The position numbers were made by a program, and so were the translations under genes. DNA of 18,217 bases, taken from assembly GCA_964630265.1 (NCBI GenBank), contig CAZVRW010000068.1:1-18217 (forward strand), in the 5' to 3' direction. How positions within the stretch are numbered: the stretch's first letter is position 1; each line of letters opens with the position of its first letter. Origin of the DNA: CAZBWP01 sp964630265. Lineage in GTDB: Bacteria > Pseudomonadota > Alphaproteobacteria > Rhodospirillales > Defluviicoccaceae. Below the pieces are notes generated by a model, which saw only the letters and a list, made by a program, of their open reading frames with translations, was not told where the DNA came from and ran no database searches. Below are positions 1 through 8,235 of the stretch, in pieces.

Positions 1-55
1 GGGCAGCGGGGCACAGGGCAGCGGGGCACAGGGCAGCGGGGCACAGGGCAGCGGG
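1..55. repeat. 15-bp tandem repeat, 3.7 perfect copies
   Basis: The unit GGGCAGCGGGGCACA occurs three times in full at 1-15, 16-30 and 31-45, followed by its first ten bases at 46-55. The copies are identical, and the array may continue to the left of the window. The unit length is a multiple of three, so copy number could change without shifting a reading frame. All plus frames stay open through the array. Frame 2 reads Gly-Ser-Gly-Ala-Gln repeats and ends in a TGA at 107-109 that overlaps the next ATG by one base, so the array could be the C-terminal tail of an upstream gene. Frame 1 is open straight into the asparagine synthase frame. On the minus strand an ATG at 84-82 opens a Pro/Cys-rich frame through the array. 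I cannot decide which of these, if any, is coding. Confidence 0.9.
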
Positions 56-108
56 CGGACCTGGGCGTTGATCCGGGCGAGCATCTCGCCCCGTCTCCGG
101 ACACGCTG

Positions 109-1959
109 ATGTGTGGCATCTGCGGACGGGTCGATCGCCACGGCCAATCGGATCCGGCGGCGGGGGCGCCAGTGGTGGCGGTCGACGCCATGCTCGCGGC
201 CTTGCAGCACCGGGGGCCGAACGGCAGCGGCGCCAGCGGTGACAACGGCGTCCGCTTCGGAGCGAGTCGTCTCGCCATCCGCGCCATCGACGACGGCGAA
301 CAGCCGATCGTCGATGCCGACACCGGCGTCATGGTCGTCTGCAACGGCGAGATCGACAATCACCACGACCTGCGGCAGTGGCTGTCGGCGCGCGGCCGGC
401 CGGTGCGCCAGGCCGTCGACGTGGCCGTCATCCCCGGCCTGTATCTGGAGCTGGGCGAGGCCTTCGTCGACCGCCTGGTCGGTGTGTTCGCCATCGCCAT
501 CTGGGATCCGCGCACCCGCACCCTGGTGCTGACCCGCGATCGGGCCGGCGAGCGCTCGCTGTTCTACACCGAGGCCGACGGCATCATCAGCTTCGCCTCC
601 GAGGTGGCGGCGCTGGTGGCCGCCGGCGATCCCGGCGTCTCGGTCGACACGGCGGCGTTCCGGCATTTCCTGCAGTTCGGCTATTTCGCCCAGGGGGCGA
701 CGCCGTTTCGCGAGGTGCATCGCCTCAAGCCCGCCGAAGTGGTGACGTTCCGGCCGGACGGTCACTCGAACCGCCGGTTCTGGCGCTGGAGCCCGGCCGA
801 GACGACGCCCGAGCCGCCGTCGCTCGATGCCTTCGATGGGGTGTTCGCCGAGGCGGTGCGGCGTCAGAGCGTCGTCGACGTCCCCGTCGGCGTGTTCCTC
901 AGCGGTGGCGTCGACTCCTCGCTTGTCGCCGCCGTCACCCGCAAGCAGCACGCAACCATGCCGGTGACGGCGTTCACCCTGCGCTTCGCCGAAACGTCCT
1001 ATGACGAGGGCGACTGGGCGAAGTCGGTGGCCGACCGTTTGCACATGCCCTCCGTCGCCGTCGACGTCCGCCCCGACGATTTTCCCGCCATGCTGCCCGA
1101 TATCATCCGTCATAGCGGCGAGCCGCTGGCCGATCCGGCATGGATCCCGACAACCTTGCTGGCGCGCCGGGCGGCGGAGGACGTGCGCGTGGCGATGATC
1201 GGCGAAGGCGCCGACGAGTTGTTCGGCGGCTACCCCACCTACATCGGCGCCGTCTTCGCCGAACGGTTTGCCGCTCTGCCCGGCGTCGTGCGGGACGCCA
1301 TCCGCGGCGGCGTCGAACGCTGGCCGGTGAGCGACAAGAAGGTCACCCTGTCGTTCCTGCTGAAGCGCTTCGTCCAGGCGGCGGAGATGGATGGCATCCG
1401 CCGGCACCGGATCTGGACATCGACCATTCCGCCCGCCAATCTCGCCCGCCTCGGGCTGCAGGCCGAAGCGGTGCCGGCGGCGGCCGACGAGGCGCGGATC
1501 ATCGATCTGGTCCAGCAACTCGATTTCGAAACCTCGCTGGCCGAGGGATTGCTGATCAAGGCCGACCGCGCCGGCATGCGCTGGGGCCTGGAAACCCGCG
1601 CGCCGTTCCTCGACGTCGCCGTGATGGACTTCGCCGCCCGGCTGCCGACCGGCGCCCGCGTCCGCGGCACCGCGACCAAGACGTTCCTGAAGCAGTTCGC
1701 CTGCCGATACCTGCCGCGCAAGGTTGTCCACCGGCGCAAGCGTGGCCTGTCCGTGCCGCTCGCCGCTTGGCTGCGCGGTCCCCTGGAGGCTTGGGCGCGG
1801 GAACGGCTCGCCACGCCGGCGCTGGCCGACTTGGGCGTCTCCCTGGACGGAGCGCGCCACCTGATGGAGGAGCATCGGGCGCGCACCGCCGATCACGCCC
1901 GCACGCTGTGGACGCTCGCGGTCGCCGCCGAGTGGCTCGACTGGAACAGCGGACGCTGA
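109..1959 (+). CDS. asnB: Glutamine-dependent asparagine synthase (class II amidotransferase)
   Basis: 616 residues. The enzyme family transfers ammonia from glutamine to an ATP-activated carboxylate, aspartate in the classical case. The start is fixed by MCGICG: Cys2 becomes the N-terminal nucleophile of the glutaminase domain after Met removal. Other glutaminase motifs are HRGPNG (34-39) and CNGEI (78-82). The C-terminal synthetase domain has the ATP-pyrophosphatase loop SGGVDSS (265-271), EGADELFGGY (366-375), and the late LLIKADRAGMRWGLETRAPF segment. Length is normal for AsnB. The usual Tyr after NGEI is replaced (NGEIDNHH). Relatives also occur in surface-polysaccharide and exosortase loci, where they amidate sugars, so the true substrate could be something other than aspartate. 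A TGA at 107-109 overlapping the start hints at coupling to an upstream gene outside the window. Confidence 0.93.
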   Translation: MCGICGRVDRHGQSDPAAGAPVVAVDAMLAALQHRGPNGSGASGDNGVRFGASRLAIRAIDDGEQPIVDADTGVMVVCNGEIDNHHDLRQWLSARGRPVRQAVDVAVIPGLYLELGEAFVDRLVGVFAIAIWDPRTRTLVLTRDRAGERSLFYTEADGIISFASEVAALVAAGDPGVSVDTAAFRHFLQFGYFAQGATPFREVHRLKPAEVVTFRPDGHSNRRFWRWSPAETTPEPPSLDAFDGVFAEAVRRQSVVDVPVGVFLSGGVDSSLVAAVTRKQHATMPVTAFTLRFAETSYDEGDWAKSVADRLHMPSVAVDVRPDDFPAMLPDIIRHSGEPLADPAWIPTTLLARRAAEDVRVAMIGEGADELFGGYPTYIGAVFAERFAALPGVVRDAIRGGVERWPVSDKKVTLSFLLKRFVQAAEMDGIRRHRIWTSTIPPANLARLGLQAEAVPAAADEARIIDLVQQLDFETSLAEGLLIKADRAGMRWGLETRAPFLDVAVMDFAARLPTGARVRGTATKTFLKQFACRYLPRKVVHRRKRGLSVPLAAWLRGPLEAWARERLATPALADLGVSLDGARHLMEEHRARTADHARTLWTLAVAAEWLDWNSGR

Positions 1960-1964
1960 CCGGC

Positions 1965-2079
1965 TTAGAGCAGGATCGCGTCCGACGGAAACCATCGAAT
2001 GCGTCAATCCTGCTCTCATCCCAAGGTTCGGAGCACGATTCACGTGCCACACGATTCCGTGGGACACGACCCCGCTCTA
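1965..2079. repeat. Palindromic intergenic element bounded by TTAGAGC/GCTCTA
   Basis: The first half folds into one long hairpin. Outer arms AGAGCAGGAT (1967-1976) and ATCCTGCTCT (2007-2016) are perfect complements. Inside them CGCGTCCGACGG (1977-1988) pairs with CCATCGAATGCG (1992-2003) with two mismatches and one G-T wobble, leaving an AAA loop and a TCA bulge. The element closes at 2074-2079 with GCTCTA, the complement of TAGAGC at its left edge. The second half holds the near-direct repeat CACGATTCACGTG / CACGATTCCGTG but no strong hairpin. The general form (TAGAGC ... hairpin ... GCTCTAG between genes) resembles dispersed palindromic repeats common in alphaproteobacterial genomes. It lies just after asnB but has no T-run, so it does not look like a classical terminator. 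Confidence 0.6.
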
Positions 2080-2179
2080 GCCGTCGATTGCGCCCGGCCC
2101 GCCGCCACGTTACGACTCGTTTTCAGCAACGGCCGATCGACAACGGCCGCGAGTCGACCGGGAGCGACGTCCAGGCCAG

Positions 2180-4312
2180 ATGACCAATCCTCGCAGTGAC
2201 GCCACGGCCGACCCGGACCTGGGCGAAACCCAGGCGACCGTCCGCGACGAGCGGTCGCCGGTTGGGCGGATCATCTTCTGGGTTGGCGTCGCCACCGCGC
2301 TCGTCCACATCTACTACAATACCGTCGGCATCACCGATGAGCTGTTCACCTCGGCGATCCACTTCGGGCTGTTCGGCCTGCTCTGTGCGCTGCTGTTCCC
2401 GTTGGCGCGCCCGCCGAATCCGGTGGCACGGCGTGCGGTGCTGGCCTCGGATCTGCTGCTCGGCCTCGCCGCGCTGGCCTGCGCCATTTACCTGATCCTC
2501 AACACCCAGGCGCTGTTCGACCGCGGCGTCCGCTTCGTTGCGACCGACTGGCTCGTCGCCATCCTCGGCATCGGCCTCGCCATCGAGTTCACCCGGCGGA
2601 CGACGGGCTGGCTGATCCCGGTGCTGATCCTGCTCGCGCTGAGCTACGTCGCCTGGTGGGGCCGCTATGTCACCGGCGTCTTCCATTTCCCCGGCCTCAC
2701 CCTGGAGACGGTGCTGTTCCGCAGCTTCTTCGGCGGCGACGGCATGTTCGGCACGATCGCCCGCATCTCCTCCACCTACGTCTTCATGTTCATCCTGTTC
2801 GGGGCGTTCCTGGTGCGCTCCGGCGCCGGCGACTTCATCATCGACTTGGCGCGTTGCGCCGCCGGGCGGCTGATCGGTGGACCGGGGCTGGTCGCCGTGA
2901 TCGGCTCCGGGCTGATGGGCTCCATTTCCGGGTCGGCCGTCGCCAACACCGTGTCGACCGGGGTTATCACCATCCCACTGATGAAACGTGCCGGCTATAC
3001 GCCGCGCTTCGCCGCCGGCGTCGAGGCGGCGGCTTCGACGGGTGGCCAGTTGATGCCGCCGGTGATGGGCGCCGGCGCCTTCATCATGGCGAGCTACACG
3101 CAGATCCCCTACCTCCAGATCATCGCCGTCTCGGCGCTACCGGCGCTGCTGTATTTCCTGTCGGTCGCCTTCTGGGTCCGTATCGAGGCGATGCGGCGGG
3201 GGATCGTTGCGGCGGACTACGACGATGCGCCGCGGATCGGCGCCGTGCTCCGCCAGGGCGGCCATTCGCTGCTGCCCATCGGTGTCCTCGTCGGCCTGCT
3301 GATCTGGGGCTTCACGCCGACCTATGCCGCCGGCTGGAGCATCCTCGCCGTCGTCGCCGCATCGTGGCTGTCGCCCGGCAACCGCATGGGACCGCGGGCC
3401 ATCGTCGAAGCGCTGGCCCTCGGCGCCCGCAACATGGTCGCCGTCGCCGTGCTCCTGGTCGCCGTCGGGCTGATCGTCAACGTCATCGGCACCACCGGCA
3501 TCGGCAACACGTTTTCGTTGATGGTCAACGACTGGGCCGGCGGCAGCCTGATGGTGAGCATCGTGCTGGTGGCGCTGGCCTCGCTGGTGCTGGGCATGGG
3601 GCTGCCGGTCACCGCCGCCTACATTGTGCTCGCGACGCTGTCGGCCCCTGCCCTGTACGAGTTGATCGTCGAGGCCCACCTGATCGAGGCGCTCGCCGCC
3701 GGCACGGTGCCGGAGGCGGCTCGCGCCGTTCTCACGCTGGCCGCGCCCGAGGCCGCCGCCGCGCTCCGCTCACCCATGTCCGACGACGCGGCGGCAGCCC
3801 TGGTCGCGCTGATTCCGGACGCCATGCGCTCCATGGTCGTCGAACAAACGCTGGCGCCGGCCGTGGTGACCGGGGCGCTGTTGTCGGCGCACATGATCAT
3901 TTTCTGGCTGTCGCAGGACAGCAACGTGACGCCGCCCGTGTGCCTGACCGCGTTCGCCGCGGCGGCGATCGCCAAGACGCCGCCCATGGCGACCGGGTTG
4001 ACCGCTTGGAAGATCGCCAAGGGCATCTATGTCGTCCCCCTGCTGTTCGCCTACACGCCCTTCTTGTCGGGCGGCATCAGCGAGGTTCTGGTGATCTTCC
4101 TCAGCGGCGCCATCGGCATCTATTGCCTGACCGCGGCGATCCAGGGGCATGCTGAAACGACGCTGCCGTGGCCCCACAGAGGCGTTCTTCTCGCCGCGGG
4201 CCTCGTCTTGCTGTGGCCGCTCGCACTGGTCTGGAAACTCCTCGCCGCCGCCGTCTTCGTCGGCGTCATGGTGATGGCGCATCTCCTGGCACGGCGCGGC
4301 CGGACGGCGTAG
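2180..4312 (+). CDS. TRAP transporter fused permease (4TM/12TM, DctQ-DctM fusion)
   Basis: 710 residues, strongly hydrophobic throughout. The N-terminal ~190 residues carry several membrane helices of the small DctQ-like subunit, and the rest is the large DctM-like subunit that forms the ion-coupled translocation path. Family hallmarks are GLMGSISGSA (244-253), the following VANTVSTG, EAAASTGGQLMPPVMGAGAF, GMGLPVTAAYIV and SQDSNVTPPVCL. Such fusions import small carboxylates or related solutes with a periplasmic TAXI-type binding protein. No binding-protein gene is present on either side in this window, so the substrate cannot be inferred. Residues about 495-555 form a polar, Ala/Glu-rich loop between two conserved DctM blocks that makes the protein longer than minimal members. 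The ATG has only a weak upstream purine stretch (GGGAGCG near 2160). The 3' end overlaps the opposing gene by 47 bp. Confidence 0.9.
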   Translation: MTNPRSDATADPDLGETQATVRDERSPVGRIIFWVGVATALVHIYYNTVGITDELFTSAIHFGLFGLLCALLFPLARPPNPVARRAVLASDLLLGLAALACAIYLILNTQALFDRGVRFVATDWLVAILGIGLAIEFTRRTTGWLIPVLILLALSYVAWWGRYVTGVFHFPGLTLETVLFRSFFGGDGMFGTIARISSTYVFMFILFGAFLVRSGAGDFIIDLARCAAGRLIGGPGLVAVIGSGLMGSISGSAVANTVSTGVITIPLMKRAGYTPRFAAGVEAAASTGGQLMPPVMGAGAFIMASYTQIPYLQIIAVSALPALLYFLSVAFWVRIEAMRRGIVAADYDDAPRIGAVLRQGGHSLLPIGVLVGLLIWGFTPTYAAGWSILAVVAASWLSPGNRMGPRAIVEALALGARNMVAVAVLLVAVGLIVNVIGTTGIGNTFSLMVNDWAGGSLMVSIVLVALASLVLGMGLPVTAAYIVLATLSAPALYELIVEAHLIEALAAGTVPEAARAVLTLAAPEAAAALRSPMSDDAAAALVALIPDAMRSMVVEQTLAPAVVTGALLSAHMIIFWLSQDSNVTPPVCLTAFAAAAIAKTPPMATGLTAWKIAKGIYVVPLLFAYTPFLSGGISEVLVIFLSGAIGIYCLTAAIQGHAETTLPWPHRGVLLAAGLVLLWPLALVWKLLAAAVFVGVMVMAHLLARRGRTA

Positions 4313-4841
4313 TGGCGGCGGTCGGCGGCGACCAGGCGCTCACGACGACGGGCCGGCCGTCCTGGGTGCGCAGCATGGTCGGGCGCACGACATTGGCAGC
4401 GGCGGGCGTCTGGTCGGCACAGGCGAAGGACCACCATAGCGCAGCGTGCTCGATCTCGGCGCGCGGACTGCGCTCGCGCGCCTCCCGGTAGGCCGCCGTC
4501 GCCCGCGTCAGCCGGTCGAGCTTGTCGACGGAATGCGCGCCGAAGCGCGCCCAGACTCCATCCAGAACGGCCTCGACGCCGTTCGGCAGGCGCGGCTGCA
4601 GGTCGAGGGGCGGCCGGCCGCGGGCCAGGGCGGCATGGACGTTCGGCTCGAGCGGTCCGCCCTCATCGGCGACGAACACCGCCGGCATCAGTCTCCGGCC
4701 GGCGTTGAGCGCGGCGTAGTAGCCCTGGGCCAAGTACAACAGGCGCTGCAGCTTCTGCGGTTGCAGATACTCATTGTCGTTGAGCGCGGCATCGCTCAAC
4801 CAATAGGCAATCTCGAAGGCCGTTTCGACGACTGCAGGCAT
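4266..4841 (-). CDS. Panacea-domain (DUF4065) protein, SocA/GepA-like
   Basis: 191 residues. The N-terminal ~130 residues match the Panacea fold: a start of the type VETAFEIAYWLSDAAL, then LQPQKLQRLLYLAQGYYAALN, then ADEGGPLEPNV. Panacea domains act as antitoxins in many toxin-antitoxin pairs. In Caulobacter, SocA uses this fold to deliver the toxin SocB to ClpXP. Here there is no small toxin-like gene beside it: upstream lies a divergent ydbH only 32 bp away, and downstream a transporter converges and overlaps by 47 bp. The C-terminal ~45 residues are Pro/Ala/Ser-rich and probably disordered. On the minus strand an AGGGA lies about nine bases before the ATG. Family assignment is good. The antitoxin role is only an inference, and a stand-alone adaptor is equally possible. 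Confidence 0.75.
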   Translation of the reverse strand: MPAVVETAFEIAYWLSDAALNDNEYLQPQKLQRLLYLAQGYYAALNAGRRLMPAVFVADEGGPLEPNVHAALARGRPPLDLQPRLPNGVEAVLDGVWARFGAHSVDKLDRLTRATAAYREARERSPRAEIEHAALWWSFACADQTPAAANVVRPTMLRTQDGRPVVVSAWSPPTAATTPSGRAVPGDAPSP

Positions 4842-4873
4842 CGGCCGATCTCCCTGGGCGGGAGGACTCCGTC

Positions 4874-7800
4874 TTGCTCCCGATCCGGCCGAAGGCTACG
4901 CTTGGCATGGTCAACAAGGGCTTAACGCCGGTTCGGGAGCAGACGCTGAACGTGACCGTCCGGCAGCGACGACGGAGCCGGCTGATCGCAACGTGGGCGG
5001 CCGTGACGGTGCCGGTCGTCCTCCTTGCGCTGCTCGGCTACGCGGTGATCGAGCGGCGGGTCGTCGCCCGCACCGTGCTCACGGAGTTCCTCGCCGGGGC
5101 CGGCGTCGGCGCTGTCCGCTTCGACGTCGAGGACGTGGACCTGAACCGCGTCGTCGCCACCGATCTCCGCATCGGCGACGATGGCGTTCTCACGGCCGAC
5201 CGCGTGACCGTCGCGTTCCGGCCCGCCGGCCTGCGCGGCCGTCGTGTCGACGCCATCGTCATCGACGGCCTAACCGCGTCGGTGCGGGTAACGGAAGACG
5301 GCTTCGTCCTTCCTCCGTTCGTGCCGGTCCCGGGCATGCCCGTCGGCGCGAGCGAGTCCCGCGATTGGCGCGTCGACGCCGTCACGTTCCGCGCGGCGCG
5401 CCTCTTTATCACCGGTCCTGTCGCTGCCGACCTCGTGGCCGACGGCACCCTCAGCGCCGGGATCGACGACGGGGTGTCGGGCCGCTTCGATCTCCGGGGC
5501 ACGATCACCCCGCCGGGCATGGCCCCGTTCCCCGTGGCGGGGCCGCTGGCGTTCACGGCGTCGGCGGCGCGACTGGCGAGCATCGACCTGACCCTCGCCT
5601 CCGAGCGTCTCGTCATCCCCGACGGTGGCGTCGCCGAGGCCACCGTGTCGGTCGCCTACGCCGCCGGCACGAGCCGCATCGATGTTCGCGCGGCGGACGG
5701 CGATGACCACCTCACGATCACCGCGACCGGGTCCGGCCCGGCGGACGACCCCGCCACCGTCGACACCCTGCACGCGACGTTCGATGCCGGCATCGCCGGG
5801 CTGCCGCTTCCGGGCACCGGCACGGTGGTCGGCGTGGAGGGGCGCGGCTGGATGGCCCTCACCGCGGACGGCTTCGCCGTCGGCGCCGAAACCCCGCTGG
5901 GCGTCCGCGTGGGCGACGGTCCCGACGCCGCGTCGCTGCGCATCGCGCCGTCGCCCGAGCCCATCCTCACCATCGATACGCCGCCCGGCCGCCCGAGGGT
6001 CGCGCGGCTGCGTTTCGCCAAGGGCGACATCACCCTCGCCGACGGCGGTGCCGAGGTGGGCGACGTGGCCGTCGACGCGGTCTTCGACCAAGCGATGCGC
6101 GTCGTCGTCGATCGCCTGCGGCTCACGCCCAGCGGCCTCGCGGGATGGACCGCGCCGCTGCACGTGAGCCCGACACGCGTGCCCGCCGATGACCGCGTGT
6201 CGGCGCGGCGCATCACCGTCATGACCGACGGACAGAACCTCGGCGATCGGATGATCGAAGACGTCGTCATCGACGGGCTCGACCTGCCGCTCCGGATCAC
6301 CGCCGGAGACGGCATCTCGGGACCCGTCGCGCCGTTGCTGATCCCCGGCCGGGCGGGCGGCGGCGACGACACCGGTTCGGCATGGCAGATCGCGACGCTG
6401 CGCCTCACAGACGCACGGCTCCGGATCACCGGCGACGTGCCCGCCGATTTGGCGGTGGACGGCAGCGTGACGCGTGACGCCGCCGGCCTGTCCACCGGCA
6501 CCTTCCGGGTTCGCGGAAATCTGGCGCCACCGCGCGCAGAACCGATCGCCGTCGAGGGCCCGGCCGCGGTCACGGTCGCCAACGGCACTCTGCACGCGGC
6601 GCACCTGTCGCTCGCCACGCCGGCCGGAGCCGCCCGCACCCTGTCGTTCGACGCCGATTGGGATGCGGCCGGTCTCAGCACCCGCGTGCGCTTTGTCGGG
6701 GACGACGACCGGGTGGCGATCGACGCGCGGCTGCCGGCTGTCACCACCGCGCCGGGCGGCCTCGTCGGCGCCCAGGCCACCTTCGATCTCGCGGTCACCG
6801 ACGTGCCGCTGCCCGGCAGGCCCATGCACGTCAGCCTAGCCGGTCGCGGCAGCGCGGCGATCGACGGCGCCGGGCTCGCCGTCTCGGCGTCGACGCCGCT
6901 GACGGCCGCGATGACCAAGGCGGACGGTCCGTCGATCCGCCTCACCGTCGCCGCCGCGCCGACGCCGTTCCTGGTTCTCGGACCCGATCCGCTGGCCCCG
7001 GCGGAGGCCCGGCTCGCCATCGCCGATGCCGACGCCGGCGTTGGCGCGACCCGGGCCACCATCCGCGGCGCCGAGGTCCTCGTCGGCATCGGGGCCGCAC
7101 CGCGCATCGACGTGCGTCGCGCCGTCGTCACCCCCGTGGGCAACGCCGCTTGGCCGCACCCGGTCAACCTCACCGGCAACGCCGACGTCGGCGACGACGC
7201 CATCGCGTTTCGCGGCCGCCTGTCGAGCCACGGCAACCGTGTGCAGGCGGCCGTCACCGGACAGCACCGCCTCGATGCCGGCCGTGGCAGCGCCCGCGTG
7301 CGCGTCGATCCGCTGGACTTCACGCCCGGCCGGCTGGAGCCGCAGCACCTCGTCCCCCATCTCGCCGATGCGTTGAAGGAGGTCTTCGGCCGCGTCATCG
7401 CCAACGGCACCGTGTCCTGGCGTCGCGACCGGCCGCTTGCCACCGACATCAACGTCGGCGTCGAGGACCTGTCGCTGACCGCCTTCGGCACGCGGCTGAG
7501 CGATATCGACGCCGCCCTCCGGTTCACCGGCATCGATCCGCCGACGGCGCCGGCCGGCCAGGAGGTGCGGATCGCCCGCATCGCCCTTCCCACCCCCATT
7601 TCCGACGCCGTCGTCCGCTTCGGCCTCGACCGGAGCGGCCGACTGAACATCGACGAGGCGCGCTTCGGCTATCTCGGCGGCAGCGTCGTCACCAGCGACG
7701 CCAGCATCGACACCGCCCGCGCCCGACTGACGGCGACCTTCGATCTCGAGGGCATCGACATGCAGGCTCTGCTTGCCGCCGCTGGCATCGAGCAGATCAC

Positions 7801-8200
7801 GGCACAGGGCCGGGTCGCCGGTCGCATTCCGCTGGTCGCCAGTGAGACCGAGCTGGCGATTCGTGGCGCCGAGCTGCGGGCGATGTCGCCCGGCGTCATC
7901 GTCTATGATCCGCCCGGCGCGCCATCGTTGAGCGCCGCCGGGCCGGGCGGCGATCTGGTCGCCAAGGCGCTGCGCAACTTCCGGTACGACTCCCTGGAGC
8001 TCGCCATCGACGGCGAAAGCGGCGGCACCTGGTCGGCGGGCGGCGTGATCACCGGCCACAATCCGGACGTCTTTCGCGGCCAGCCTTTCCAGTTCAACAT
8101 CGACGTCAGTGGCGACGTCGAGGAAACGGTGCGCGGTGTTCTGTTCGGCCATACGTTGCGCGACCGGATCGAAGAGCGCATCCTTAGGGAGCGGCGGTGA
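4874..8200 (+). CDS. ydbH: YdbH-like AsmA-family intermembrane lipid transport protein
   Basis: 1108 residues from a TTG start preceded by GGAGGA (4861-4866) at seven bases. In-frame alternatives are ATG 4907 and GTG 4951; all keep the single N-terminal anchor (LIATWAAVTVPVVLLALLGY). The long periplasmic part is beta-rich. It contains a tandem internal duplication: IVIDGL at 128-133 recurs as VVIDGL at 464-469, and about 330 residues after each align, for example FRAARLFITGPVAADLVADG with LTDARLRITGDVPADLAVDG. The C-terminal ~300 residues match the YdbH C-terminal domain (once labelled dicarboxylate transport), with RVAGRIPLVAS, MSPGVIVYDPP and ALRNFRYDSLELAIDG. E. coli YdbH works redundantly with TamB and YhdP to move phospholipid to the outer membrane and needs YnbE. 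The next two genes are ynbE-like and ydbL-like, which makes the call firm. Confidence 0.9.
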   Translation: MLPIRPKATLGMVNKGLTPVREQTLNVTVRQRRRSRLIATWAAVTVPVVLLALLGYAVIERRVVARTVLTEFLAGAGVGAVRFDVEDVDLNRVVATDLRIGDDGVLTADRVTVAFRPAGLRGRRVDAIVIDGLTASVRVTEDGFVLPPFVPVPGMPVGASESRDWRVDAVTFRAARLFITGPVAADLVADGTLSAGIDDGVSGRFDLRGTITPPGMAPFPVAGPLAFTASAARLASIDLTLASERLVIPDGGVAEATVSVAYAAGTSRIDVRAADGDDHLTITATGSGPADDPATVDTLHATFDAGIAGLPLPGTGTVVGVEGRGWMALTADGFAVGAETPLGVRVGDGPDAASLRIAPSPEPILTIDTPPGRPRVARLRFAKGDITLADGGAEVGDVAVDAVFDQAMRVVVDRLRLTPSGLAGWTAPLHVSPTRVPADDRVSARRITVMTDGQNLGDRMIEDVVIDGLDLPLRITAGDGISGPVAPLLIPGRAGGGDDTGSAWQIATLRLTDARLRITGDVPADLAVDGSVTRDAAGLSTGTFRVRGNLAPPRAEPIAVEGPAAVTVANGTLHAAHLSLATPAGAARTLSFDADWDAAGLSTRVRFVGDDDRVAIDARLPAVTTAPGGLVGAQATFDLAVTDVPLPGRPMHVSLAGRGSAAIDGAGLAVSASTPLTAAMTKADGPSIRLTVAAAPTPFLVLGPDPLAPAEARLAIADADAGVGATRATIRGAEVLVGIGAAPRIDVRRAVVTPVGNAAWPHPVNLTGNADVGDDAIAFRGRLSSHGNRVQAAVTGQHRLDAGRGSARVRVDPLDFTPGRLEPQHLVPHLADALKEVFGRVIANGTVSWRRDRPLATDINVGVEDLSLTAFGTRLSDIDAALRFTGIDPPTAPAGQEVRIARIALPTPISDAVVRFGLDRSGRLNIDEARFGYLGGSVVTSDASIDTARARLTATFDLEGIDMQALLAAAGIEQITAQGRVAGRIPLVASETELAIRGAELRAMSPGVIVYDPPGAPSLSAAGPGGDLVAKALRNFRYDSLELAIDGESGGTWSAGGVITGHNPDVFRGQPFQFNIDVSGDVEETVRGVLFGHTLRDRIEERILRERR

Positions 8201-8235
8201 GCGCCGGCGAGGCGAAGCAAGACGAGGTATTGTCA

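Noticed and set aside
1..55. Short direct repeats as a CRISPR array
   Set aside because: The copies are contiguous with no spacers, and the unit is only 15 bp.
1..84. Minus-strand frame from an ATG at 84 reading through the tandem repeat (Pro/Cys-rich)
   Set aside because: It would start 24 bp from the divergent asnB start and is low-complexity; no family recognised.
2656..4155. Open frame of 499 codons in an alternative plus frame within the TRAP permease
   Set aside because: Arg/His/Gly-rich shadow composition; the main frame carries all the conserved transporter motifs.
5656..7650. Long open frame of 664 codons on the minus strand opposite ydbH
   Set aside because: It is Arg/Ser/Pro-rich with no recognisable motif, as expected from antisense reading of GC-rich DNA; the plus strand holds clear YdbH motifs.
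8197..8235. GTG start for ynbE overlapping the ydbH stop
   Set aside because: It has an acceptable ribosome site, but it would put 13 polar residues before a compact lipoprotein signal that starts neatly at ATG 8236.
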